A program made the translations under genes and the position numbers. Below the pieces are notes generated by a model, which saw nothing but the letters and a program-made list of their open reading frames with translations, had not been told where the DNA came from and ran no database searches. 64,000 nucleotides of DNA, taken from positions 1 through 64,000 of the forward strand of contig JAFRJC010000137.1 of assembly GCA_017432445.1 (NCBI GenBank), in the 5' to 3' direction. The DNA is from Eggerthellaceae bacterium (GTDB lineage Bacteria; Actinomycetota; Coriobacteriia; Coriobacteriales; Eggerthellaceae). Below are positions 44,089 to 52,270 of this stretch, piece after piece. Position 1 is the stretch's first letter. Every line of letters starts with the position of its first letter.

Positions 44089-45894
44089 CTATGATTTCCT
44101 GCGTTTTACAGGTCTGACAAGGCATTTTTCATCATAGCCGATGAGGTCTTCGCGACCTGCGCGGCGAAGGGCTTCGCGCACGAGGTCATGGTTTTTGGGA
44201 TTGCGGTATTGGATCAAGGCGCGTTGCAGGGCCTTCTCGTGGGGAGACCTGGGCACATAGACGGGCTGCATCGTGCGCGGGTCGACGCCGGTGTAGTAAA
44301 TGCAGGTTGAAACCGTGGCTGGCGTGGGGTAGAAGTCTTGTACCTGTTCGGGATTAAACCCTAGGTCACGACAGTATTCGGCAAGCTCGACAGCCTCCTT
44401 GAGCGTGGAGCCCGGGTGCGAAGACATCAGATAGGGCACCACGTACTGCTCCTTGCCAGCCTCCTTGCAGATGCGGTCAAATTCTGCGACGAACTGCTCA
44501 TACACATCGTGGCTGGGCTTTCCCATGACACCCAGCACCGAATCGGACACATGCTCGGGTGCCACGCGAAGCTGTCCGCTCACGTGGTGCTCGACCAGTT
44601 CGCGCAAAAATGTGGGATTGGGGTCGAGTAACGCGTAATCGAAGCGTATACCGCTTCGTACGAATACCTTTTTCACCTTGGGCAGAGCGCGTAGCTCGCG
44701 GAGCAGCTTGACGTAGTCCCTGTGGGTGACGCGCAGGTGCCTGCAGGGCTTGGGCGATAGGCAGCGTCTGTGGGAACAAGCTCCTCGTGCGAGTTGTTTC
44801 TGGCAGGCGGGGATGCGAAAGTTCGCTGTCGGACCACCCACGTCATGGATATAGCCTTTGAAATCGGGGTCTTCGCACATCAGGCGCGCTTCGGCCAGGA
44901 TCGATTCGTGGCTGCGCGCCTGGATGATTCGGCCTTGATGGTAATTGAGCGCGCAAAACGCGCATTCGCCCAGACAGCCCCGGTTACTCGTGAGCGAGAA
45001 TTTCACCTCTGCAAGTGCCGGTACACCGCCAGCCGCATCGTAGGAGGGATGCCATGTGCGCTCATAGGGGAGCTCATAGACGGCATCGAATTCTTCGGTG
45101 CTCAGCGGTTCTGAAGGCGGATTCTGCACGACGAACACGCCATGCGGATACTCTTCGACCAACGGATGGCCCGCAAACGGATTCAAATTGTCTATCTGCA
45201 GCTTGAAGCTTCGCGCATAGTCCAGCTTATCGGCTTGCATCTGCTCGAACGTGGGCAATACGACAGGTTCGTAGACATGATCGACGTTGCGTGCGCGATA
45301 CGCTGTGCCGGGGATAAAGGTCACATCTTGGATGGAGAGCCCGGCTGCAAGCGCCTCGGCGATGGCGATGATGGACTTCTCTCCCATGCCGTACGAGATC
45401 AGGTCTGCTCCAGAGTCCAGCAGAACCGATCGTTTGAGCTTGTCGGACCAATAATCGTAATGGGCAAGGCGCCTCAAGCTCGCTTCGATTCCGCCGAGCA
45501 CGATAGGTGTCTTCTTGAAACTCTGCCTGATGAGGTTGCCGTACACTACACAGGCGCGGTCAGGCCGCAACCCCGCTTTCCCGCCAGGGGAATACGCATC
45601 CGAACTGCGGCGTTTCTTGGCAACAGTGAAGTGGTTCACCATGGAGTCCATGTTGCCGGCTGACACCAGGAAGGCCAGGCGCGGCTCGCCGAACACGCCG
45701 ATGCTTTCCGGGCTGCGCCAGTCGGGCTGCGCGATGATTCCCACGCGATATCCGTGCGCTTCGAGCAGCCGCGTGATGATGGCGCTTCCGAATGAAGGAT
45801 GGTCTACATAGGCGTCTCCGCATACATAGACGAAGTCGACCGCATCCCATCCGCGCTCGCGCATTTCCTGGTATGTCGTGGGAAGAAAGGCCAT
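44089..45894 (-). CDS. YgiQ-family radical SAM protein
   Basis: A 601-residue cytoplasmic enzyme. 'AFLPTTYQEMRERGWD' and 'FVYVCGDAYVDHPSFGSAII' are the YgiQ opening motifs, the CxxxCxxC iron-sulfur cluster lies in 'RGCLGECAFCALNYHQGR' near residue 306, and the DUF3362-type C-terminus ends in basic residues. The reaction is not known. The start is ATG at 45894, matching family N-termini; the 29-residue extension upstream was rejected. No strong ribosome site is visible. Confidence 0.92.
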   Translation of the reverse strand: MAFLPTTYQEMRERGWDAVDFVYVCGDAYVDHPSFGSAIITRLLEAHGYRVGIIAQPDWRSPESIGVFGEPRLAFLVSAGNMDSMVNHFTVAKKRRSSDAYSPGGKAGLRPDRACVVYGNLIRQSFKKTPIVLGGIEASLRRLAHYDYWSDKLKRSVLLDSGADLISYGMGEKSIIAIAEALAAGLSIQDVTFIPGTAYRARNVDHVYEPVVLPTFEQMQADKLDYARSFKLQIDNLNPFAGHPLVEEYPHGVFVVQNPPSEPLSTEEFDAVYELPYERTWHPSYDAAGGVPALAEVKFSLTSNRGCLGECAFCALNYHQGRIIQARSHESILAEARLMCEDPDFKGYIHDVGGPTANFRIPACQKQLARGACSHRRCLSPKPCRHLRVTHRDYVKLLRELRALPKVKKVFVRSGIRFDYALLDPNPTFLRELVEHHVSGQLRVAPEHVSDSVLGVMGKPSHDVYEQFVAEFDRICKEAGKEQYVVPYLMSSHPGSTLKEAVELAEYCRDLGFNPEQVQDFYPTPATVSTCIYYTGVDPRTMQPVYVPRSPHEKALQRALIQYRNPKNHDLVREALRRAGREDLIGYDEKCLVRPVKRRKS

Positions 45895-46126
45895 GCTAGT
45901 GTTTAATTTGTCGGTATCGGATATCCAATTGCGCGTTGGTGCGTTGACAAGTTCTGTAGAAATATGGGGCGAACAAGTCAAAGAACCTGGCCTAACAGTT
46001 AACGGAGCGAGCGACGTCGAGGTGCGTCAGGTCCGTGGGATCGTGCGTCCGCCGCGTGCCTTGCGCACGCAAGGTCGCAGGATCGCGCGGAGATGGCGTG
46101 CATCGGCGCCGCACAGCGTGTAGCAA

Positions 46127-46149
46127 AAAGTCGTCCGTAGGACGACTTT
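46127..46149 (-). terminator. Terminator downstream of tRNA-Leu
   Basis: On the minus strand AAAGTCGTCC, loop TAC, GGACGACTTT followed by TT, 10 bases after the tRNA 3' end; a 10-bp stem with a short T-run. Confidence 0.85.
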
Positions 46150-46158
46150 ACTTCATGA

Positions 46159-46242
46159 TGGTGCCCGAGGAGAGATTCGAACTCTCACGTGTTTCCACAA
46201 CGGTTTTTGAGACCGCCACGTCTGCCATTCCGTCACTCGGGC
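46159..46242 (-). tRNA. tRNA-Leu (anticodon CAA)
   Basis: An 84-base tRNA on the minus strand. The acceptor is GCCCGAG with CTCGGGC, the discriminator is A, and CCA is encoded. The anticodon loop CUCAAAA holds CAA (codon UUG); a long variable arm marks a type II tRNA, and the T arm contains GTTCGAATC. It has its own promoter at 46255-46284 and terminator at 46127-46149. Confidence 0.95.
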
Positions 46243-46254
46243 ACGTAACCAAAC

Positions 46255-46284
46255 ATTATAGCCGAAGCTTTTCCTTTCGTTCAA
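46255..46284 (-). promoter_or_regulatory. Sigma-70 promoter of tRNA-Leu
   Basis: On the minus strand TTGAAC (46284-46279) and a perfect TATAAT (46260-46255) are separated by 18 bases, 12 bases upstream of the tRNA 5' end. Confidence 0.8.
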
Positions 46285-46409
46285 GAACGATGAATATTCC
46301 CCAGAGGTTCTGTATCATTTAGCGCCATAATGTGCTTTTGGAGACAACAATATGGGAAGTGAGCCAGAATCCTTCGGGATACCTGCATCATTTCTGAAAG
46401 GACAGCGTT

Positions 46410-47093
46410 GTGGAGTTCGATCTGCTTAGCATTATCAGCCAGATTCCGGTGACGACGATCATCGATTATCTGGGCGTCATGGTCGGTGTCATCGCAGGGA
46501 CCCTGTTTGCCATTGACCGCGAGATGGACATCATGGGAGCGGTGTCGCTCGGGCTGGTGACGGGGTTTGGCGGCGGCGTCATTCGCGACCTCTTGCTTCA
46601 AAATCAGGGCATCTTCTTCATGGAGCATCCCATGTATGTCCTGGCCAGCATCTGCTTGAGCATGGCCCTTTCGCTTGGCAGGCGACATCTGACTAATTTC
46701 TACAAGTACCTATTCCATTTGGATGCGTTTACGATGGCTTGGTATGTGCTTGCTGGTGCGAGCAAGTCGTGGTTTGCGGGATCCGGCGCTGTCATTTCCA
46801 TCATCTTGGGAAGCGTGACCGCTGTGGGTGGCGGTGCGCTACGTGATATCTGTACTGGCGAGATTCCGCGGGTGTTTCTGCCAGGAAAGTATTACGGAGT
46901 TTCGAGCGTCATCGCCGCCGCTTGCTACGTCATCCCGGTGGAGTTCGGAGCGCCCCAGGACATTTCGTCAATCTTGTGTGTTGCCGTGGGATATGCGCTC
47001 ACCGTGCTGAGCGAGCGTTTCAACTGGCACACTCACGGAGGTTCTGCGCCAAGACGAGATTGCGAACGTTGCGGTGAGGCTGCAGACGAGTGA
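46410..47093 (+). CDS. TRIC-type cation channel / UPF0126 protein
   Basis: A 227-residue membrane protein with seven helices and two copies of the TRIC repeat: 'LGLVTGFGGGVIRDLLLQ' and 'GSVTAVGGGALRDICTGEIP', each with the GGG-RD motif. The YicG/UPF0126 family has members proposed to be cation channels or glycine carriers. GTG at 46410 is preceded by GAAAGGA. It stands alone downstream of the tRNA's divergent promoter. Confidence 0.9.
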   Translation: MEFDLLSIISQIPVTTIIDYLGVMVGVIAGTLFAIDREMDIMGAVSLGLVTGFGGGVIRDLLLQNQGIFFMEHPMYVLASICLSMALSLGRRHLTNFYKYLFHLDAFTMAWYVLAGASKSWFAGSGAVISIILGSVTAVGGGALRDICTGEIPRVFLPGKYYGVSSVIAAACYVIPVEFGAPQDISSILCVAVGYALTVLSERFNWHTHGGSAPRRDCERCGEAADE

Positions 47094-47164
47094 AACGCGG
47101 TTAAACCTGGGCACGATCGCCCCCTCTTTCTCGCCGTGATGTTAAAGTGCCTGCTCCCAAATGG

Positions 47165-47191
47165 CCAGCAGCGGCACTGGGCCGCTGCTGG
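47165..47191. terminator. Terminator hairpin between convergent genes
   Basis: CCAGCAGCGGC (47165-47175), loop ACTGG, GCCGCTGCTGG (47181-47191): an 11-bp perfect stem between the TRIC gene and the beta-helix lipoprotein gene. Confidence 0.7.
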
Positions 47192-47223
47192 TTGGGAAAG
47201 GGATGGAATGGAGGAGTATTCGT

Positions 47224-48816
47224 TTAGTTGTTGGCTGAAGAGCTAGTTGACGAGCTATCGGATTTCGCGGGCGGTTCGCCGCTCGGCTTCTCCCCATCGG
47301 GCTTTGCAGGCGGTTTGCCGCTCGGTTTCTCCCCGCTGGGAGGCGCTCCGTGTGAACTCTTCTCGCCGTTCGACATGTCGGGAGGCGTGCCTCCGCTGCC
47401 GTGATCGCCTGCCGTGGAGTTGGCAACAACCTCGATGGCTTTGCCAGTCGATGCGGCGCCCTCTTTGTAAGCCTCGCCGTTGATGTAAAGGGTGTGTCCG
47501 TTCAGATTGATGGAGTCGGCATCGCAAGTCAGGCTGGTGATATACGAATCTGCTGTAAGGGTCCAGGTTGAACCGCCGGCAAGCTCAACGTACACTTCGC
47601 CTGCCTGGCCATCAGTGTTGATAGCGCCTTTGAATGTGGAGCTGTCCTTGAGGTAAAGATTCAGGTTCGACACCTTGTCAACCACCATGTCACCGTCTAT
47701 GGCCTGGCTCTTGGCGTTGAGCGTAACCTGTCCGCCGTTCGAACCTTCGTTACCCCAGCCTGCTGCTGCCGCACGCAGGAACACGCCGTCGGATTCGTTT
47801 ACGATGCTCGCGTTTGTCAGCGAGATGTTGGCAACCGTGTTATTGATGAAGAACACGTCGCCGTTCTTGTTGGTCAAGCTGCCTCCGTTCATCGTGAAGG
47901 CTGCCTCGCCCTGGGCCGCATCGCCCGACATGGACTGGTAGATCATGACGGCCTGATAGTAATCGGATTTGTCCGAGTTCTTGGTGTTGTTGTCCGCTAC
48001 GAGCTCAACGTCGTTGAGCGTGACGGAGTTCTTCCCCTCGACCACAATGCCTTGCGAGGCGGTTGAGGTCATCTCGGCTCTGTTCACGGTGATGTCCGCC
48101 GTCGAATAGACAACTGGTGAACCAGTTCCATTGGTCGTGTACACGCCACCGTCGACGTTGACCGTTCCGCCGCCGCGGTCCGACCTGATGGCGGCTGAAG
48201 ACCTGCCTTGCGTGGTAATGCGCAGGTTATTGGCGTTCATGGTGCCGCCGCCGGTGGTCATGAGCCCGCCCGAGCAGTCGCCGGTCGTCTCGATGACCGA
48301 ATCGGAGATGTTGACGGTTGTGCCCTCGCCATAGCTGAACACGGCGTTGGCATGCGTTCCATTTGTCTCAACGGTGATTTTGCTCAAGTCGAGCGTAGCG
48401 CCGTTCGTGGCGAAGATGGCCGAGTTTTCGCCATAAAAGTCAGCTTCGTCGCCATCCGCCTCGCCCGTTTTGGATACGGCTACGTTTGCATAGCTTTCAG
48501 TCGAGCCGTCCGCCTCTATAGCATGCTCGCCATCAGCCGCGTTCTCGATGGTTTCATTAACCGTGATTTCGTCTTTTGCAGGCGTAGCGCTTGCAGACGA
48601 TTCAGCGGTGCTTGCGCTAGAAGAAGCTTTCGAGCTGTCGACGGCTTCGCTGCTCGCGGATTCAACGGCAACTGCCGCTTCCGAGGAAGTGCCGGCGCTC
48701 TGCGAGCTTTCCGAAGCAGCAGTTGTGCTGCAGGCAGTGAGGGTGAGTGCCAAGCTGGCGCTCACGAGGGCCGCCGCGAATCCGGTCCAGCGGCCTTTCT
48801 CGGTCATGATGCTCAT
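47224..48816 (-). CDS. Surface lipoprotein with parallel beta-helix repeats
   Basis: A 530-residue lipoprotein. The signal peptide ends at the lipobox LTAC and is followed by a Ser/Ala/Glu-rich linker (about 30-85). Residues 90-450 are built of repeated 'TVNVDGGVYTTNGTG', 'TVNRAEMTSTASQG' and 'INLNGHTLYINGEA' strand-turn units, typical of a pectate-lyase-type beta helix. The C-terminal 70 residues are a Gly/Pro/Lys-rich tail with PSGEKPSGKPPAKPDG-like repeats and ending in Ser/Asn. GGAG lies 9 bases before the ATG (an in-frame ATG nine bases on is possible). It may be a polysaccharide-binding or adhesion protein. Confidence 0.82.
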   Translation of the reverse strand: MSIMTEKGRWTGFAAALVSASLALTLTACSTTAASESSQSAGTSSEAAVAVESASSEAVDSSKASSSASTAESSASATPAKDEITVNETIENAADGEHAIEADGSTESYANVAVSKTGEADGDEADFYGENSAIFATNGATLDLSKITVETNGTHANAVFSYGEGTTVNISDSVIETTGDCSGGLMTTGGGTMNANNLRITTQGRSSAAIRSDRGGGTVNVDGGVYTTNGTGSPVVYSTADITVNRAEMTSTASQGIVVEGKNSVTLNDVELVADNNTKNSDKSDYYQAVMIYQSMSGDAAQGEAAFTMNGGSLTNKNGDVFFINNTVANISLTNASIVNESDGVFLRAAAAGWGNEGSNGGQVTLNAKSQAIDGDMVVDKVSNLNLYLKDSSTFKGAINTDGQAGEVYVELAGGSTWTLTADSYITSLTCDADSINLNGHTLYINGEAYKEGAASTGKAIEVVANSTAGDHGSGGTPPDMSNGEKSSHGAPPSGEKPSGKPPAKPDGEKPSGEPPAKSDSSSTSSSANN

Positions 48817-49053
48817 TTTAATCTCCGTTCGCTTTGTTGTTTCGATGATTGCACTCTAGCGCTATGTCCTTAAGCGAATCTGAAAGGGTATTGCCGAATC
48901 GGTATGGCGGGCTGCATCTATGAGGTGTAGTTTGGCGATTTGCTGCAGTGGTACCATGTGGGCGAGAGGCAGAAACGGATTGTGAGAGAGGTTTCGCCCA
49001 GTCCGCCATGAGAAGTTTTCGCCATGGGAGAGGGCGACAGAACGGGAGCGAGC

Positions 49054-50448
49054 ATGCAAGACACGCTGCAACAAGAGATAGATGCCTACCTCGAAAACCA
49101 TTGGGAAGATGTGGTTTCAGATATGGATGCGCTGGTTCGCATTCAAAGTGTCGAGCAGCTTGATGCTGCAGCACCTGGGGCGCCCTACGGACCGGGTCCC
49201 CGTGCAGCGCTGAGCAAGGCGCTCGCGATTGCCGAGCGCATGGGCCTGGACACGCATGATTGCGAAGGGCATATCGGTTATGCGGATCTGCCTGGCGTGA
49301 GCGAGACGCAGGTTGGCATCATAGGCCATGTTGATGTCGTGCCAGCGGGTCCCGGTTGGCATTTCGAGCCCTTTGCGGTTACGCGCCAGGGAGAATACCT
49401 GATGGGACGTGGGGTTGCCGACGACAAGGGCCCGCTCATCACTGCTCTGCATGCCGTGAAGTTCTGGCGCGACCGAGGCGAACAGCTGCCTTACACCATT
49501 CGCGTGCTGTTCGGCGCGAATGAAGAGACGAACATGAAGGATGTCGCATACTATCGAGACCGTTATGAAGATCCGGTGTTTCTGTTCACGCCCGATGCGG
49601 AGTTTCCCGTGTGCTATGGCGAGGCGGGCATCTGCAGCGGGTTGCTTACGAGCGCTCCGATCGAAGGCGGATCGATTGCCAAGATGGAAGGCGGCGTCGC
49701 CGTAAACGCCGTGCCGGGGCTTGCCCAGGCGTCTATCTCGAGCCCATGCGCTCTCGAGCCGGGTGACAAGATATCTCTGGAAAGAGAAGGAGACGAGCTG
49801 CTCGTCTGCGCCCACGGGAAATCAGCACATGCCTCTACGCCGCATTTGGGCGAAAACGCTATCGACCTGTTGGCCTCGTATTTGATTTCCAGCGGCTGTC
49901 TCGCGCCTTCCGAAGAGGTGTTTCTCGGGCTTGTTCGCAAGGTCACCTCGTGTTTTGACGGTTCGGGTTTGGGGGTGCAGGCGCAAGACGAGCACTTCGG
50001 CAGCCTGACTGCGGTAGGCGGGACCATTCGGCTTCGCGACGGTCGCCTACAACTCAGCATCGATTTCCGCTATCCGACCACGATAGCCTCATCAGAAATA
50101 GAGCAGCGCGTTGACGAGGTCGCGCGGGCGTACGGCGCTCGCTTCGAAATGCAACACGATAAAACGCCGTTTCTCATGGACCTGAATTCGCCAGCCGTGC
50201 GAGCGTTGATTCAGGCTTATAACGAAGTCACGGACGAGCAAGCCGAGCCTTTTACCATGAAGGGCGGCACGTATGCGCGCGTTTTCGCGACGGGCGTGAG
50301 TTTCGGACCCGAAAAGCCCTGGGAGGAAAAGCCCGATTGGGTTGGCAGCATGCACGGACCAGATGAGGGCATACGCGAAGATCTCTTAAAACAGGCGTTT
50401 GCCATTTATGTGCGCGCAATCGGGGAACTCATGGAGCTTGAACTATAG
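49054..50448 (+). CDS. M20-family dipeptidase (PepV/Sapep type)
   Basis: A 464-residue metallo-dipeptidase. The zinc ligands and catalytic residues are visible: His and Asp in 'GIIGHVDVVPAGPGW', the bridging Asp in 'GRGVADDKGPLI', Glu-Glu in 'FGANEETNMKD', and a further ligand in 'TPDAEFPVCYGEAG'. The extra middle domain (about 200-330) is the PepV/Sapep type. ATG at 49054 has GGGAGCGAGC ahead and matches family N-termini; an ATG at 49024 is possible. It stands alone. Confidence 0.9.
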   Translation: MQDTLQQEIDAYLENHWEDVVSDMDALVRIQSVEQLDAAAPGAPYGPGPRAALSKALAIAERMGLDTHDCEGHIGYADLPGVSETQVGIIGHVDVVPAGPGWHFEPFAVTRQGEYLMGRGVADDKGPLITALHAVKFWRDRGEQLPYTIRVLFGANEETNMKDVAYYRDRYEDPVFLFTPDAEFPVCYGEAGICSGLLTSAPIEGGSIAKMEGGVAVNAVPGLAQASISSPCALEPGDKISLEREGDELLVCAHGKSAHASTPHLGENAIDLLASYLISSGCLAPSEEVFLGLVRKVTSCFDGSGLGVQAQDEHFGSLTAVGGTIRLRDGRLQLSIDFRYPTTIASSEIEQRVDEVARAYGARFEMQHDKTPFLMDLNSPAVRALIQAYNEVTDEQAEPFTMKGGTYARVFATGVSFGPEKPWEEKPDWVGSMHGPDEGIREDLLKQAFAIYVRAIGELMELEL

Positions 50449-50739
50449 GGTGATGCGGGTGCACCATTGGCCACGCGTCGTAAGGAGCCGCTTTCCGTCG
50501 GTTTTGCCCACCGAGTGGGCTTGTGGCCTGGATGAGACAGCCATTTCGAAGACAATTCGGCACTTTGCGCAAATTGCACTCAAATGGACAGTTTCGTCTA
50601 AACCAGCGGGAGGCTACCACTTGCGCTATTCTCGGATAAGCGGTACATTCGGAGTTGTTAACGGTTTCTATTTGGCGGTTAACGGCAACTTGGAAATACG
50701 AAGTAATTCGGTTAGGGTTTTTTCTGGGAGGGGGTTCCA
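50449..50739. other. Intergenic region upstream of the LytTR regulator
   Basis: About 291 bases with no gene. It holds the tandem GTTAACGG repeats at 50657-50685 and AGGGGG as the ribosome site of the LytTR gene. Confidence 0.45.
50657..50685 (+). promoter_or_regulatory. Tandem direct repeats, putative LytTR binding sites
   Basis: GTTAACGG occurs at 50657-50664 and again at 50678-50685, 21 bp apart, two helical turns. This is the known arrangement of LytTR-domain sites (a GTTNA-like core in direct repeat with 12-13 bases between), and the sites lie just upstream of a LytTR regulator gene. Confidence 0.55.
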
Positions 50740-51453
50740 ATGCTCAAGGCAATCATCGTCGACGACGAGGCGCCTGCGCGGTCGGAGCTCAGGTACCTGC
50801 TCGATGAGCTTGGCCAGACAGACGTAGTGGCCGAGGCGGCGAGCGTTCGCGAGGCCATCGAGAAGCTGAAAGAATATCCGTGCGATGTCATGTTTTTAGA
50901 CATCAATATGCCCGAGGCAAACGGCCTCAAACTTGCCGAGGGCTTGCAAACGCTCAAGTTCCCCCCAGCTGTCGTGTTCGTCACGGCCTATAGCGAATTT
51001 GCCCTTGACGCGTTCAAGGTGAACGCCATCGATTATCTCGTCAAGCCCGTCGAGACGGAGCGCCTAGCACAGGCTATCGCCCGCGTGCGCGACAACGTCG
51101 CCCTGCACATGCAAGCGCAGAAGTCCGAGCGCATCTCGGTTGAAAAGGGTGGAAAGAAGATTCTCATCAACATCGACAAGATCTGCTTCGTCATGGCGCG
51201 CGACGATTATGCCTACTTGCAGACCGATACCGATCGCTACTTCTCTACCGTCAGCCTTGCCCAGCTCGAAAAACGCCTGGAAGGCCATGGGTTCTTCCGC
51301 GCCCATCGGGGCTATTTAGTTAACCTTGCCATGGTCGAGGAAGTCGAGCCCGTGCCTGGCGGCACGCTGCTCCTCACGCTCAGCGGCACCGCCGAGAAAA
51401 TCCCCGTTTCTCGCCGTCGCGTGTCCTTGCTGAAAAAAACATTGGGAATATAA
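50740..51453 (+). CDS. LytTR-family response regulator (orphan)
   Basis: A 237-residue DNA-binding regulator. The receiver has Asp8/9 in IIVDDEAPAR, phospho-acceptor Asp54 in 'MFLDINMPEANG', Thr in 'VFVTAYSEFA' and Lys in 'YLVKPVET'. The LytTR domain (about 130-237) contains 'DDYAYLQTDTDRYFSTVSLA', 'FFRAHRGYLVNLAMVEEVEP' and ends 'PVSRRRVSLLKKTLG'. No histidine kinase gene lies beside it, so the partner is elsewhere. Tandem repeats in its leader suggest autoregulation. Two hairpins follow the stop codon. Confidence 0.93.
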   Translation: MLKAIIVDDEAPARSELRYLLDELGQTDVVAEAASVREAIEKLKEYPCDVMFLDINMPEANGLKLAEGLQTLKFPPAVVFVTAYSEFALDAFKVNAIDYLVKPVETERLAQAIARVRDNVALHMQAQKSERISVEKGGKKILINIDKICFVMARDDYAYLQTDTDRYFSTVSLAQLEKRLEGHGFFRAHRGYLVNLAMVEEVEPVPGGTLLLTLSGTAEKIPVSRRRVSLLKKTLGI

Positions 51454-51480
51454 GTAGAGCGTGCTGCAAGCACGCTCTAC
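51454..51480 (+). terminator. Terminator hairpin after the LytTR regulator
   Basis: GTAGAGCGTGCT (51454-51465), loop GCA, AGCACGCTCTAC (51469-51480): a perfect 12-bp stem beginning at the base after the stop codon. Confidence 0.75.
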
Positions 51481-51494
51481 CGCTCAGCGCTGCG

Positions 51495-51518
51495 AAGCTC
51501 CGAGGCACCTCGGAGCTT
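51495..51518 (+). terminator. Second terminator hairpin between LytTR and upp
   Basis: AAGCTCCGAGG (51495-51505), loop CA, CCTCGGAGCTT (51508-51518), followed by TTGTTT on the plus strand. It also lies just downstream of the convergent upp gene. Confidence 0.8.
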
Positions 51519-51532
51519 TTGTTTGGATGGCG

Positions 51533-52162
51533 CTATTTCGTACCGAAGATGCGGTCGCCGGCATCGCCTAAGCCGGGCACGATGTAGGCGTTCTCGTTGA
51601 GGCGCTCGTCGATAGATGCGACGTAGATGTCGACGTCGGGATGCCTTTCCTGTATGACTTTTATGCCCTCGGGAGCAGCCACTAAGTTCATCAGGCGGAT
51701 ATCCTTGCAGCCACGCTTCTTCAGACTGTCGATGGCGTCTGCTGCGCTTCCGCCGGTGGCCAGCATCGGGTCGACCACGATCACGACGGAATTTTCGACG
51801 TGCTGCGGCATCTTGAAATAGTACTCGATGGGCTGATGCGTGTTCTCGTCGCGGTATAGGCCGATGTGCCCAACGTGCGCGAAGGGCATGAGCTCGAGCA
51901 AGCCGTCGACCATTCCCAGGCCAGCGCGTAGAATCGGCACGATGGTGAAGAAGTTCTGCTTGAGCATGGGAAACGTGCCCATGCAGATCGGGGTTTCGAC
52001 GGACACGGGCTTCGTTTCGAAATTGCGGGTGACCTCGTAGCCCATGAGCATGGATATCTCCCTGAGCAGCAGGCGGAATTCCTGCGTCGAAGTACTTACG
52101 CGGCGCATGCGGGTGAGCTTGTCGGAAATCAGCGGATGGTCGAAGACGTGAACGGTGCTCAT
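51533..52162 (-). CDS. upp: Uracil phosphoribosyltransferase
   Basis: A 209-residue cytoplasmic enzyme that makes UMP from uracil and PRPP. '[15 protein letters not shown]' is the PRPP-binding loop, and '[13 protein letters not shown]' with the preceding 'IVP' is the family C-terminus that binds uracil. The length is exact for the family. GGAAGGA precedes the ATG. It is divergent from the uracil permease, a common arrangement for salvage. Confidence 0.97.
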   Translation of the reverse strand: MSTVHVFDHPLISDKLTRMRRVSTSTQEFRLLLREISMLMGYEVTRNFETKPVSVETPICMGTFPMLKQNFFTIVPILRAGLGMVDGLLELMPFAHVGHIGLYRDENTHQPIEYYFKMPQHVENSVVIVVDPMLATGGSAADAIDSLKKRGCKDIRLMNLVAAPEGIKVIQERHPDVDIYVASIDERLNENAYIVPGLGDAGDRIFGTK

Positions 52163-52270
52163 CGGTAAATCCTTCCTTCGGGAGATGCTGCATCCATTAT
52201 AATCATCACAAGAGAATTGCGCGTCAACAGGCCGCGAATATCAGCAAGGCGATTGGATGGAGAGCGGGAT

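Noticed and set aside
46059-46074. Perfect CCTTGCG-CA-CGCAAGG palindrome near the YgiQ gene
   Set aside because: Short, loop of two bases, no T-run and no gene ends there; no role can be supported.
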